A stretch of DNA of 64,000 nucleotides. Origin: Catonia carolina (taxonomy: Eukaryota; Arthropoda; Insecta; Hemiptera; Achilidae). Shown here in pieces: positions 1-12,700 of this stretch. The notes beneath the pieces were generated by a model that did not search any database, was not told where the DNA came from, and saw only the letters and a list, made by a program, of their open reading frames with translations. The first letter of the stretch is position 1. Each line of letters begins with the position of its first letter. The stretch lies in NCBI GenBank assembly GCA_035578175.1, contig JAQMRL010000001.1:236669038-236733037 (forward strand), written 5' to 3'. The position numbers were made by a program, and so were the translations under genes.

Positions 1-1
1 A

Positions 2-1372
2 CGACCAAAACAATTAGGTCGGTTGGCTAGATGGTTATTACGCTTATCCGTCTTTAAATTTAAAATTAATCACATTCGTGGTTCAAATAATAATGTGGCT
101 GATGCATTATCGAGAATGTATGAATTAAATAATGAAGATACAGCAAAAGAGATATCGTATATCAATGCTTTATTATCACAGTTTCCCCTTTCCTTTACAG
201 ATATAAAACAACATCAAAAACAGGATACCTTTATCCTTAAACAAAAACAACACATGAACAATAAATTTTGTTTATCAAAAGGGATCCTCTGTCTACAAGA
301 CAAAAATCATAATCCGACCAAAATTGTTCTCCCCAATTCTTTAAAAGATTTAGTCTTTAAATATTTTCATCATTCGGAAATAGGAGGACATTTAGGTATT
401 GACAAAACTATACATAAAATAACAAAGCATTTTTATTGGCCTGACATATATAAGGAAATTCCTTTAAAGGTGAATGCTTGCATGATCTGTCAACGCAGCA
501 AACCTGGCATGAATTATAAATGGGGGAATCTTAGTTCAAGAGTTCCAACAATACCATTTGACACGTTATTTATTGACACCGTTGGTAGTCTTCCAAAAAC
601 TAACCAAGGTTATAAATATATTCTGGTGGTGGTGGATGGTTTTTCAAAATTTACTTGGTTAGCTCCAATAAAAAATACTAATACATCCTCTATTATAGAT
701 GAATTAAAACGTATCTTTCAGAACTACTCCATTCCGAGGTTAATTGTCACGGATAATGCCAAAACATTTAACTCCACAATGTTTAAAAACTTTTGTTTTA
801 CCTTAGGAATTAAAAGAACCACTCTATCTCCTTACCACCCACGCCCATCTCATGCTGAAAGACTGAATAGAAACCTTAGGTCTATTCTTATCGCGTACCA
901 CGCAACTGCCCAAACGACATGGGATAAATCCCTCTTTTGGGGACAGATAGCCTTTAATATGGCACAACATACCGCCCACGGTGCATGTCCTTTTGACATA
1001 TTACATAATTTTCAAGCCCAAACGCCCTTGGATAGAGCGTGGAATATTCAGGATATCCTTCATCGGAATCCCGTACGATCGAGCAACATGATGAGTACAA
1101 TTAGACGGCAACTAATTAAGTCTCATCATGATATGGCACGTAGATATAATGCTACACGCCATCCAAATCCATTTTCGGTGGGAGATAAAGTTTTACTTAA
1201 AACTCATCCCGTAAGTTCAAAAAAGAAAAATATTTGTGCAAAAATGGCATACCGGTGGTCGGAACCATTTTATATAATTGGATTCTCTACACCTGTTACA
1301 GCCTTACTCCGTAAGACTGTCGGGGGAGAAATATCCAAAGAACATATCTCTAATCTTAAAAAGGTATCATAA
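2..1372 (+). CDS. pol: Ty3/gypsy retrotransposon Pol, RNase H end plus integrase (5' partial)
   Basis: The frame is open from the window edge to the stop at 1370-1372, so the start lies outside. Numbering from the TTG at 23: residues 8-31 form the end of RNase H, closing with the typical VADALSR. An HHCC zinc-binding region follows (H117, H123, C153, C156). The integrase core carries D185 (FIDTVG), D244 (VTDNAKTF) and E279 (HAERLNR). The spacing D244-E279 is 34 residues, one fewer than the usual D-x35-E, because the loop before the glutamate reads HPRPSHAE. A basic C-terminal domain (VGDKVLL, residues 387-392) follows. Integrase inserts the element's cDNA into host chromosomes. No stop or frameshift is visible in the 457 codons seen, so this copy looks young. 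No env-like frame follows. A polypurine tract and LTR start lie about 230 bp downstream. Confidence 0.93.
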   Translation, partial: RPKQLGRLARWLLRLSVFKFKINHIRGSNNNVADALSRMYELNNEDTAKEISYINALLSQFPLSFTDIKQHQKQDTFILKQKQHMNNKFCLSKGILCLQDKNHNPTKIVLPNSLKDLVFKYFHHSEIGGHLGIDKTIHKITKHFYWPDIYKEIPLKVNACMICQRSKPGMNYKWGNLSSRVPTIPFDTLFIDTVGSLPKTNQGYKYILVVVDGFSKFTWLAPIKNTNTSSIIDELKRIFQNYSIPRLIVTDNAKTFNSTMFKNFCFTLGIKRTTLSPYHPRPSHAERLNRNLRSILIAYHATAQTTWDKSLFWGQIAFNMAQHTAHGACPFDILHNFQAQTPLDRAWNIQDILHRNPVRSSNMMSTIRRQLIKSHHDMARRYNATRHPNPFSVGDKVLLKTHPVSSKKKNICAKMAYRWSEPFYIIGFSTPVTALLRKTVGGEISKEHISNLKKVS

Positions 1373-1600
1373 ATTACCAAGATTAGTAATATTATTAGGT
1401 GAGGTACGTCGCGACTCTCGAGCTTGTGATGTTGGTATTAAAGGTGTATCCGATGTTACTTGATGTGTGAATGTGTTATGAAAGGGGCCCCGAATGATCG
1501 TAACTTACCGTCTCAGGCCGACAACTGCTCCGTACTCATCTTTTTTGTTTTCGACATTTAAGCACCCACCCCTTATTCCTCTTGCTTGTGTATGTTTCCC
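1373..1600 (+). other. Ty3/gypsy 3' untranslated segment
   Basis: Non-coding stretch between the pol stop and the polypurine tract. I see no reading frame longer than a shadow of pol and no recognisable motif. Confidence 0.6.
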
Positions 1601-1613
1601 AGGGGGGGGAAGA
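1601..1613 (+). other. Polypurine tract of the Ty3/gypsy element
   Basis: The all-purine run AGGGGGGGGAAGA sits just before a TG dinucleotide. This is the standard position for the second-strand primer that bounds the 3' LTR. Confidence 0.75.
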
Positions 1614-1614
1614 T

Positions 1615-1720
1615 TGTAATAGATTATGAGACAAGTATATAAACATCATTCCTTACACACAATTACAATAAACACACACGTAAACACATACCCTCTACAC
1701 AATTGACACAACTGATATAA
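1615..1720 (+). mobile_element. Start of 3' LTR of the Ty3/gypsy element (end uncertain)
   Basis: Begins TGTAATAG directly after the polypurine tract. It holds a TATA box (TATATAAA, 1636-1643) and a polyadenylation signal (AATAAA, 1667-1672), which is a compact U3/R arrangement. The right end could not be fixed because the 5' LTR is outside the window. Confidence 0.6.
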
Positions 1721-1799
1721 CCAAGACATGTCAACATTTACATTTGTTACATTTACATCTCAACATAAATACAGATGATTTCCAGCTTCCAGATGTAAG

Positions 1800-1945
1800 T
1801 AAGATAAATAAAACAAAAAAAAAAAAGAAAAAAGAAAATTTAAAATTCCAAAAAAAAAAAAAAGGATTGTTGAAAGTTGAGTCTATCTTAAATCTTTGAA
1901 AAGGAGAGAAGCATTTACAGATTTTAAAAAAAAAAAAGACTAAAT
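1800..1945. repeat. A-rich low-complexity tract
   Basis: Several runs of 10-14 adenines separated by short mixed sequence. No gene is seen here; minus-strand frames are poly-Phe artefacts. Confidence 0.8.
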
Positions 1946-2109
1946 AATTAATATACAATTATTTTAATAAGGAAGTTTTCAAGTTAAGATTTTAAAAGTT
2001 TTAATTGTTTTTAAAAGGTTTTAATCGAAATTTTAAAATATACATATATTTTAAAATGAAAGAAAGTTGTTAAACTTATTTATTTGTTTATAAATATCAT
2101 TTACGAACT

Positions 2110-2505
2110 TCACCACTGGACATCGATAGCAGCAGTATCTGCTATAAGGACGGTGTCATCAGCGTATCTTAGGTTATTTATTATCTCTCCGTTTATCACA
2201 ATTCCGTCTTCCATGTTGTCTAATGCCTCCCTGAACAAGTGCTCCGAGTACACGTTAAACAGAAGAGGCGACAGTATACAACCTTGGCGCACTCCTCTTC
2301 TTATGTTAAATTCCTCAGATGTTTCGTTTTCGACTCGAACGATGGCTTTCTGTTGTAAGTATAGTTTTGATATTATATCTGTGTCTCTGTCGTCAATTCC
2401 GGACTCATGCAAGATTGAGATCAGTTTGTCATGTCGAACCCTATCGAAGGCTTTTTCGAAGTCTATGAAGCATGCAAAAACGTCTGCGTTAACGTCTATA
2501 TTTAG
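2110..2505 (-). pseudogene. Non-LTR retrotransposon reverse transcriptase fragment
   Basis: Read on the minus strand from about 2505, the frame contains the reverse-transcriptase palm: motif A (CFIDFEKAFDRV), the loop motif GVRQGCILSPLLFN, and the catalytic LRYADDTVLIA box with both aspartates intact. The fragment starts mid-domain and ends in a stop at about 2110. The endonuclease, thumb and C-terminal parts are missing. It belongs to the jockey/RTE-like group of insect LINEs. It is a dead fragment, although the remaining frame is open, which suggests a fairly recent loss. Confidence 0.88.
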
Positions 2506-2542
2506 GTAATAATATTAAAATTAATATTAAAATTAATATTTT
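2506..2542. repeat. AT-rich short tandem repeat
   Basis: About three units of a 12-bp ATTAAAATTAAT-like motif next to the reverse-transcriptase fragment. Confidence 0.6.
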
Positions 2543-2554
2543 CATACGTAACAA

Positions 2555-2606
2555 AAAATCATTTCATCCTTCACCATCTGCATTAGCAGTGATTGCAGAA
2601 CAGTCG
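2555..2606 (+). repeat. SINE C 3' fragment
   Basis: The CATCTGCATTAGCAG.. TGCAGAACAGTC stretch matches the tail of the fuller SINE C copy at 20100-20165. Confidence 0.5.
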
Positions 2607-2840
2607 AACATTAGAAGAAGATTTATTTGTAAACCTAAAATTAGTTTACATGTATACACAAGAAATTAGGATAAAAGAAAATCTATTTCTGCAAATGGGT
2701 ACTCTACAGCAATCTAGAATCTACGGCAATTGCTACAGTTGTTCTGCAGACAAAAATGTCTCATTTCATGATAGTTCTTTAAATTAGTTTTCATAACATC
2801 CTCCCAGCTTAATAGCAGGTACTAATGACTTTATAAAAGT

Positions 2841-3498
2841 ATTGTAATTTCTTTATTAACCTCTTAAAGAGCTGCTAAATTTTTTTTACCTAACATGTTT
2901 TGATAGATCCACCATCATCAGAGTATATGAAATAAAAAACTACAACATATTTAGTTTCAATTTTTTTTAATTTACCTACTTTGATGATGGTGGATCTGCC
3001 GAAACATGTTAGCTAAAAGATAAAATCATTGTTGTTTGTTTGTTTAGGTCATCAGCCAAAAGGCTGGTTTGAACCTGTAGAGGTTTTACTAAGTAAATCG
3101 AGGAGTGAGGTGGTTTACCATTGCCTTCCTCACTGAGTGGAAAAGTACACTTATCAGCATGCCAGGCCCTCTGAAAAGCATACATTTTCCACACTGCAAA
3201 TGACACTTTCACTTCATTCACCACAGGGTCTGGCTGTATAATGAAATCCATTACTTTCAGACGAGATAACTCTGATTACTGTCTTTTACACCTCTACCTC
3301 TTCTGTTCTTAAATGATTCAGTCATTTAATTGGCTGACCATGTGATAAGAAACAGAACTATTTATTTTAGCCCTGCAACTAACAGATTGAGTGTAAATAA
3401 TTTGACACTCCACCTGTCTGTTATGGGCAAAAATCATTGGTAGAAACAAATAATATAGCAACTATAAAAGATAGGTAAAAAAAATATTTTTACAACAG
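2841..3498. mobile_element. Foldback MITE, copy 1 (split by a REP1 insertion)
   Basis: The two ends are inverted copies of each other (ATTGTAA.. AGCTGCTA against TAGCAACT.. TTACAACA). The centre folds back on itself around ATCCACCATCATC / GATGATGGTGGAT. REP1 at 3031-3428 lies within it. The same organisation is found at 4417-4773. Confidence 0.6.
3031..3428 (-). repeat. REP1 SINE-like retroposon, full copy
   Basis: Full-length copy. Both sides carry the 9-bp target duplication AAAATCATT (ending at 3030 and starting at about 3430), which is the best proof of this family's boundaries. It sits in foldback MITE copy 1, downstream of the last recognised DYNC2LI1 exon. Confidence 0.85.
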
Positions 3499-3658
3499 GA
3501 TTAATAATTGTAGGCTGCAGGAATACATTGTAAAGTTTTATTTGTAAATTATTTTGTAGTTAAAATCAATTTAAATTGCTTATAACTATATAGACAGTGT
3601 CAAGAAGCTCTTGAAAATTTTTTTTATTAAAATAAAAATCACAGAAATAATAATTTAC

Positions 3659-3754
3659 CTCGTCTTTTTGGCTTCGTAATGCATCAATCAGTGGTTCTCG
3701 AAAATTTGGATCTTGTCCAGGGTCATCAGGCAATACTGATATTTTGGACAATTC
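3659..3754 (-). CDS. DYNC2LI1: DYNC2LI1 coding exon 8 (last one recognised)
   Basis: The acceptor is TTAAACAG at 3755-3762 and the exon runs ELSKISVLPDDP..LRSQKDE (residues 289-320), followed by donor GTAAAT. The DP-x2-DPxF..QKDE pattern matches the C-terminal end of the family. Without splicing, the frame would run 30 more codons to a stop at about 3566; that read-through shows no family similarity. Confidence 0.82.
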
Positions 3755-6700
3755 CTGTTTAACAAACCGGTTTAACATTTAATATCAATATTATAAACAT
3801 AGTGCAAAGATAGTAAGGCAATCATTGTTAAACATTTAGGTAGTTAAAAGTTATTAAAACACATAAGGATCATTTACATTCAAGTTCTAGGAAGAACTTA
3901 AGAAATGCACACTTGTTGCTGAAGGGTTTGGGTGCAGTTAAAAAATCCTAAACAAAGGGCTGTACTTAATGCCTCTGAAATGTTAAAATAAAAAAATATG
4001 TTTAACAAAAATCCTTTTATTTATTGTTTAGGTCATCAGCTGAAAGGCTGGTTTGAACCTCTAGAGGTTTTATTAAGTAAAACAAGAAATGAAATTATTG
4101 CCTTCCTCACTGAGTGGAAAAGTATGCTTACCAGCATGCCAGGCCCTCTGAAAAGCATTTACTTTCCACCCTGCAAATGACACCTTCACATCTTTCACCA
4201 CAGGGTCTGGCTTTATAATGAAATTCATTACTTCTCTCAGAGGAAATAATTCTGACTAGTGTATTTTTACGCCTCTACCTTTTCTGTTCTTAAATGCTTC
4301 ATCACATAATTGATTGACCATTCGATAAGAAATAGAACTATTTTTGTAGCCCTAGAACTAGGAGATTGAGAGCTAATAATTTAATACTCCACTTGCCTGT
4401 TACAGGCAATAAATCCTATTGTAAAAATATTTAATTTTTAACTGACCTGCTACAGCTGCTAATATTAGTGTTTGTTACCTTTTTTAAATAATCCTACTTT
4501 CTACAGACATATATTTCAGTGACCACCATCATCGAAGAATATAAAATTGAAACTAACTTTTTAAGAATTTATTAAAATTTTCAAAAGATATATTTTTTCA
4601 GTCATTCATACAAAACATAATAAGTTATACTTGATATGTTTTAGTTTTAATGTACTCTGATGAAGAAAGATCCACTGAAACTTGTTATATAAAAGAAAAG
4701 GTAAAAAGAAAGTGATATAGCAGCTGTAACAGGTAAGTGAAAAATTCAAAATTTTTACAATAGGATTGGATATAGGCTGGAGGATGCATTAGAAAAATTT
4801 ATTTATGACATAAACATCACATCATAGATAAATATGGACAGTTACCTCTTGCTAAATTGGACCCCCATTATTTAACCTAATAAGCATGTAATCTAATTAT
4901 AACCTATATTCCTTACATAACCTAATTTTAATCATGAGTGAATGATGCTAAATGATATCAACCTCTGTTGGACTTAAAAATGTGAAAATCACTAATTGAC
5001 CCTAAACTAAGCTGTGTAGAAAAAATGCTTGAAATAAAAGTTGTAGGTTTTCTTAATTTTCTATAATTTTGATTATATAAACTTTTGTTGTAAAATTCAT
5101 ATTAACTCTACATTAAAAAATCCCATTTCTTTACAGATTTTGGTAAACAAAATACTGAAAATCACTAATCAACGCTAAAATAAGCATTCTACAAAAAACT
5201 GCTTGAATTAAAAGTTGCAGCTATTTTTAATTTACTACAACTGTGATTTTATACACTTTTGCCCTTAAATGCATATTAAGGACACAATATTTAAAAACCA
5301 TGAGACTACAGCCCCTCACGAATTTCAGCAGACATGGGGCTTACCCTACCTAGTAAAGCATTAAAGTTTTAACTTTGTAAAATATTCTGTTCTTGAGATA
5401 TATTGTTCACACACATGCTGAAACAAACAGACCAATTGCTAAGACATGTGTTTTTGGGTATAGGGGAGCCTGAAAATGAGTATTTCCAGTGAAAACTTGA
5501 TTTTGAAAAACCGACACAAGAACAATACTCTCCTTCCTATATTCATATAGGGCGAGAGAAAGAAAAAATAGGTTAAAGTCATTTATATTTATGAACATTA
5601 CAAAAATTAGAATCAAATTTTGCAGACCTTTATGTACCAATTAAAAAGAAACAAATATTGTAACAAAACCATGGTTATAAGAACCCTGATATCAAAGATT
5701 CCAGATCTTCTTCTAATTGTTTATAATTTTAACTTAGTGTTGAAAACAGAATTACAAAGCAAACTGCAATTCAGATCGTGCAAACATAATTACAAAAGTA
5801 TAAATAAGTTTAATGTAACATTTATTTTGATACAGTACTTACTTGAGGAAAATGAGATGTAAAAAAATGTTTGTATTTGTCGACAGTCCAAGAATTATTA
5901 CTTGAACCTAACCCTTGAATACTTTCTATAAGATCAGCTCCTGGAGTAATTAATAAAGGTTTATTAAAATCTTGAATAACAGTTTTCCTGTAAATTGATA
6001 CGATACATGTTATTACAAACTACTATTAAATGACAATTTTAATTTCTTACCAATTTTTGTGGAAGCTTTCCTCTTCCGCTCTTGCGTACTCAATCACTAG
6101 AGTGGTTTGTAGCAGCCTTCCAGCAGGCTCTATTTTCAGCTAACTTAAAAATTTTGTAGTTATTCTATTCTTGTATATATTCAACAACTGACCTTCTTCA
6201 TAATTTGTTCTACCTATTTAAATAGTGGTCTACCTTGAAATCTCTCTCCTAAAATCCCTCCAAATATTGCTTTCATCAAGCCTTCAGATCGTAAAATATG
6301 TTCTTTGAGCCTTGTTCTTCTGGTTTTTATAATTCTTTAAGCAGCATTATACTCTCCCGATCTCCGAAAAACTTCCTCATTGGTCAATTTAACTGTGCAG
6401 CTAATTTTTGCATTTTTCTTAACTCTATTGCTTGAAAGAAGTTATCTAGTATTCTCTTTAGATTTCATATCCATATACAGTAGTTCCTTGATTTACCGTA
6501 CTAAAATCTAGTTGGACACCAATTTTAAATCAAAGCAACTTTAAAGCCGAACTTTCAAAAAAGGGGTAGGGGAATTTTTGTATTTATTTAAATGTACAGA
6601 GTGACCCTATGTATTAGAATTTACAATAGGGCATTAATATTACTATAGACACATTACTAAATTAAGATGGAAAATTATCAATAACCTAGTTTGTTTGTTC

Positions 6701-9700
6701 ATTGTTTATGAATTTAACTCATACTTTATGGAATATTTTTCCTCTTTATAATAGAATTGGGCCGTTAATGAAGAACTTACAAAAGATAAAATTTTCTCTC
6801 TGTTTTTCAGGATATCACAATGAAAAAAATTATTTTGTTCAATCTGTTTCTTGTTTTACAATACAAAAACTCTCAACAAAAAATGTGCTCCACTTACAAG
6901 ATAATGTTTATCGTTTCCTTTGTATACTAGTTTGAGAAAATATAATTACGATAAAAAATTTTGAGTAGCTTTTATATTTTGACTGCCTGCGTCAAAAGAA
7001 CTACACTCTGCACCATATATCTTGACGAAAACTCATACCAAGGACTTAACAAGAATCTATACGGGGCCTTAATAATTATACCCACAATAAATGTTAATAC
7101 GATTGCATTTTTCCCAGTTTTCCACAAAATTAGTCAGAAATGACAACTTAATTTTTCAAACATTCTTCACCACATTAATTTTGTTTGTTTATTCATGATG
7201 AAAGATCAGAAAAATAGGAGAAAGCATCCCAAACATTATAGAGTCTGTTACAATTGAAGTCAAAGATTTCTTTGAAGTAAAAAAAAATTGTTTTCAATAC
7301 TTACATTGATGATGTTCCAAAAGCATGATGATTAAGAAGTTCTCTAGTGCGTTTTATCAGACTGGCATCTTTAGAACTGTAGAAAGCTAACGATGCAAAA
7401 TGTGTATGTGCAATAAAACGTAAGCAACGGCACACAATTCTCTTCTTTTCTGGTTCAAAGTCCTCAAAACAATAATAAACTTTTAAATAAATGGTTAGGC
7501 TGAAAAAATGATACACATTAACAAAGAGTTTTGGTAAATTGAAAAGCAGAGAATCAAGTAACTTTTTCATTTGAATTAATAAAATGTAAAAAAGAAATTA
7601 AAACTTAAAAATCGTTTAACAAGGAGGCCAAAACGATAAAAGATTGGAACCTATGCTACCTACCATTCTTGCAAATCTTATTCCAGTATATTATCTTTTA
7701 CTCACTTTCTGACTGAACTTGATATTGTATTTACCGAGATATTGTACATAAATGCTACAAAATAAAATAATTTCTGTAAAACAGTTTTAATTTTATGTAG
7801 TCAGCAGCGTGGAAGTCGTCTTTCATAGTAGAAAGAACTGATTTTAATATGGATTTTTTAAATAAATCTTAAATTACTGCTAATAAAAGTTACAAAAAGT
7901 GCTTATTATAATCTCACCTGAAATAAATCATATTTTCCACCAATTATGACAAGCGGTAACGGAAATGGGTCAATTCTTAATACATCCTGAAATAAACAAA
8001 TTTTTGTTTTTTTTTTAATTTTCTACTTCACTTAATTTATAAAAGGTTTTAACATATTTTTTTTTCTTTTATTATATTTTATTCGGGGAGAAAATACAAC
8101 AATAAATTACCACAATTTTTAAAAATGTATTTAGGTCTATTTATAGAAAAACTGCAGTAGGATTGTGCATGTGACCAGTTACAAACACCATCAGGAACAA
8201 ATTTTTCACATTATCAGTAGCACTAGTACAGTATTGTTCTACATTCAGAATTATGCAGCATCATGCAGATCAGTTGTACAGTAACAGACATCACACTGAA
8301 GTATATGGTTATTGTAGTCGTTCCAAATACTGATTGTAATCTACCTTAGTTAACAACTAAAAAATTGAATACTTGATTTGTTTATCCCTAATGTGCATAT
8401 GTTACAATCTGTTCAATTTAAAAACAATAAGCAACCCCATGACCCAATGATATGTATGACGTGTAGTCTTGTACAGACTCAGGGTGACCATTCCTGAGAG
8501 TGTATCATTAATTGAACCCCAACCATCAAAGTACACCAGAATCCACTATCAAGTATTCAAAATCGATAAAAAAGTAAAATACCTTAACTAGGATTTGAAC
8601 CGCAGAACCTTCCTCTTTGAAAATTAGCTGTTAAATAGCTGATTCAGAGTGACGAATTTACCACTAGATCAACCCAGTGGATTAAGTTACTTGGTTGATG
8701 GAACATTTTGTAGTATTCAATAGTTCTGTGAGATTCTCTTTCTCCGCAACTAACAAAAGTGACTAACCTACTCTAAATCAGTATTGTGGTACAGTAAGTG
8801 CTGCTTTTGCATTCACTAGTTAATATGATCACTCATATTTATTATGATTGATGCAAAAGAATGGCACCTAATAATAGGATTACATTTAATTGTCTTTTGT
8901 TTGTATGATCAAATATTTTTATTCCTCTGTTTCAAGGCTTTACAGAAGTATACAAACTTATCTTTACACAATACAAATCATTAAAGTGATTATTCTTCCT
9001 TTCAATACCTTCGTTTTACCTAACTTAACTTAATTCTGAGAATTGGTCTTTCTAACAGGAAGTCAGTCACACGATCATTAAGGAAGAGTGAAGTGTACAG
9101 GCCTTTAGTACAATAAATCACACTATAGATCTACGCATTGAAAATATCATCACTTTCTTAAAAGGTCAAGTGACTCACAGCACTGTAGAGGTAAGGTTAT
9201 GTAGTTATAATGCAGGGTCTAATTAATAAGGTTTAAGGTCATATATGTTAAGTATTCTCCTAAAAATATTTAAAAAAGTAATAGAGTGCTTTTTTAGTTT
9301 GTATGATTTTACTATAACTTATTTTGGTTATTATATTCCAAATGTAGTTCATGAGCCAAAATCCTACAAATGAGAAATATTGTTGTACATTTTACAAATA
9401 CGTATAAAAAGCATATTTTACAGCTGTAATGGCCATTTTCTGCATACTGCCTCCAAACTGCCAAACTGCCTCGAACTGCCAAAACACCTGGTCCTCCATC
9501 CCTCTGATTCGCATTGCCTCTTCTATCTCCACATTTCATGTTCTCCAAGATTGTCCTCTATGTCTTCGATTTGAAGGCTGGCACTCCCAAACTCTCCTCC
9601 GCCATACCCTAAATGTGCCCACTCCACAATAACTGTCTCGCCGATATCCGGGTTGTTATTGGAACCCCAACTCCTACCAACTTCCTAATAGCCTAATTTC

Positions 9701-12700
9701 TCACACGACCCAACAAGGTAAGCTTACAGCACCGTCTCCATAAAATCATCTCCACTGCAAGCAGCCTCCCCTTCACCCTTTCACCCAACGCCCACACCTT
9801 CACTCCATACAACATGCTACTTTCCACCAACGACTGTATATCATGTACTGTACTTGTGTAATTTGTAAGAGATAAGTTGTTTCATATGAAAAATAGACCA
9901 GAAAATACAGTGAAAACATAAATTAAATTGTATTAACGAATTGGGAATAACTGTTTGGCATACGAACATAAGCCTACCACTAAGACTTAATTGTAATTAT
10001 GTTTCAGTTTGCCGGTCAGGTTGTAGCTAACACAATTTTTGGATATTATGAACACCACTTAATGTGAAAAAAATTCTGAGTATTATCGTGACGATAATTA
10101 CCAGTAGCTACTGTATTTTTCTTTTTCAACCATATAATATACCTACATTATGATTCTTATTCCAGTACCTATACAAGTTTCGGAACACAAAAAACCCAGT
10201 GATTAGTTTTGTGTCCCTTCTTGTAACCTATACAGGTTTCAACATCTCCACTGCAAGCAGCCTCCCCTTCACCCTTTCACCCAACGACCACACCTTCACT
10301 CCATACAACATGCTACTTTCCTTTACAATAAACTATCATTTACCCATAACAGGCAGGTGGAGTATTAAATTATTTAGACTCGATCTGCTAGTTCCAGGGC
10401 TACAAAAAATAGTTCTGTTTCTTATCACATGGTCAGTCAGTTATATGTCAGAAGCATTTAAGAACACAAGAGGTAGAGGTGAAAAACTCTAGTCAGAGTT
10501 ATCTCCTCTTAGAGTAATGAATTTCATTATACAGCCAGATCCTGCAGTAAATGAAGTGAAGATGTCATTTGCAGGGTGGGAAGTAAATGTTTTTCAAAGG
10601 GCCTGACATGTTGATAAGCATACTTTACCATTCAGTGAGGAAGGGTTTGGTAAACCACCTCACTCTTTGTTTTACTTAGCAAAGCCTCTAGAGGTTCAAA
10701 CCAGCCTTTTGGTTGATGACCTAAACAACAACAGACTATCATATGAATGTATAAAAAACTACTAACAGGATGTTCTTGAGGAACTTTCTTTTTTGCTTTA
10801 TTCATAAGTCTATCATATTCCTTTAACTGCATTAAAAAATTCCTTATAGAATTTAAGAGTGTTTCAATAGTGATCCATAATGTATTTAATGAAGTAAGAT
10901 CCAACAATAGTACAACAGTTAAAGATTTTAATGTCTGTGAGTTCAATGCTCCACTGCCATTCGCTAATAGATTGGTAAATAATGTACCGCCTCCTAATTC
11001 CCATATGTGGCAGATGTCTTTAACCTGTAACAATTACAAAACTACATAAATTTTAAAGAAAGACAGAACATACAGACTAATCTAAGACAAGCTCTTAAAA
11101 AACAAAATATCTAAAAAACATTTCAGCTTCAACAGTGCAATGTTAAAACCTTGAAATATTCTTCTAGAGAACTTTTATTTTGGATCAACGAATGCCTAAT
11201 CAATTCAAATTAAAGGCCAAGCCAATTGCTGTGAGCGCTGGACTACGCATGCGCTTACTTCACTTTGACCCCGCATACCCCTCCGACCAACACGCGTATT
11301 TATCTGTACACCTCTCGGCCAGCTACGCCCATTCCGAAGGAATTTAACTAGCCTAGTGGCTCCGAACCGCTACCTAGGAACCTACAACCCCTGAGAGGCC
11401 AACCCAAATGAGTGGGTGCGGTCACATCCACAGGGCGCCCCACTCCCCTCGTAAACGTTGGAAGAGTCACCATCGAGCTCGTTACGAGCTAACGCTTTGT
11501 ACGTGGCTCTACCACACATAAATATTCTGCGCACAACCGTGTACTACAAATAGCACACGGAGGTGCTACAGCCAGTGCCCGTTACCTTGAAAGCAGGCAA
11601 AGATAGGGTAGCTAAACTGCAGTTCTATGGGCACGCTCTGGGTGGTCTGGGGCGTGCCCCCCTCCGATCTACAGTAAGATGTACAGTAAGAGTGTGGTTG
11701 AAAATTGTCAACACGCATTGTATTTTGTAGTCATGCTGTTCTATTGTTGATTAAATACGCTGCACTATTGCAGTACATACAAGACTATACTAATGCAGAT
11801 GCACGTTTTGCCCAGCGCTCTCCTTACGAAAATCAGGCTATAACAATTTTTACAACATTTGGAGCATCCAACATTCCAGAAGTAAAACCATTTGTTTGAT
11901 AATAAACAAAATCATGAGATTTCCATTGGGTTAGTTAGTTTTAGGTTTTTCCTTCTTAAGACGGCCTAGTAAAAACCTAAATGTGTTACGGCAAATTGCT
12001 ATATTATTGGAGAAAGAAGTAATTAGTGTCTCTAAGTGATCATTCAAAAAAGTCTGAAATACATGAACTTTAAATCTATAGATTTTCATAATTTCAATTC
12101 AGTTTGTTCTTAATTTTAAGAAATTAAAAAATATCCTTTTTAACTCATTCTTTTTAAATTTCTAAAGAACATGTTCTCCATATATAAGTACTGTGTCTGA
12201 AAATTTTTAACACCTATGATACACTTTAAATTGATCTTATACATGTACTATTTTCATCAATATGCATATATTTTCTTTTTCTTTATCTTATATTCTTTGT
12301 CAATAAAAGTTTTCAATATATATTTTTAAATTAAAGTATCATGTTGGAATAACGAATCTGTAAGATGTTAAATGATGTGTTTAATATATCACTTCTAGGA
12401 ATATAATCGAAACAAACCATCTGTCTTCACCATATAATCTTCATTTTAGCTTTGATTAGTTATCATGAACTGTTTACTAATGACAACCACCCAATTTTTA
12501 TTAAATGCTTTTGCTGTATTTTTGGCTTGGTGTAGAAATAAATTTAAACAGGGATCCTCCAGTGAAGCTCTGTTCATACGTGACATCACTTTGGTCATTA
12601 TAGAAATTGCTCACCCAATTGGAGTTACATAATGGTTAATAACAACTTTCTACCAGCTGAATAACTGGGCTACCTCAAAGGTATCACCTATTCAATAATG

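Noticed and set aside
1731..1958. Minus-strand Phe-rich membrane-like protein
   Set aside because: Translation of poly(A) runs read in reverse.
3755..5842. Alternative DYNC2LI1 exons in intron 7
   Set aside because: All longer frames there fall in REP1, the MITE or REP2.
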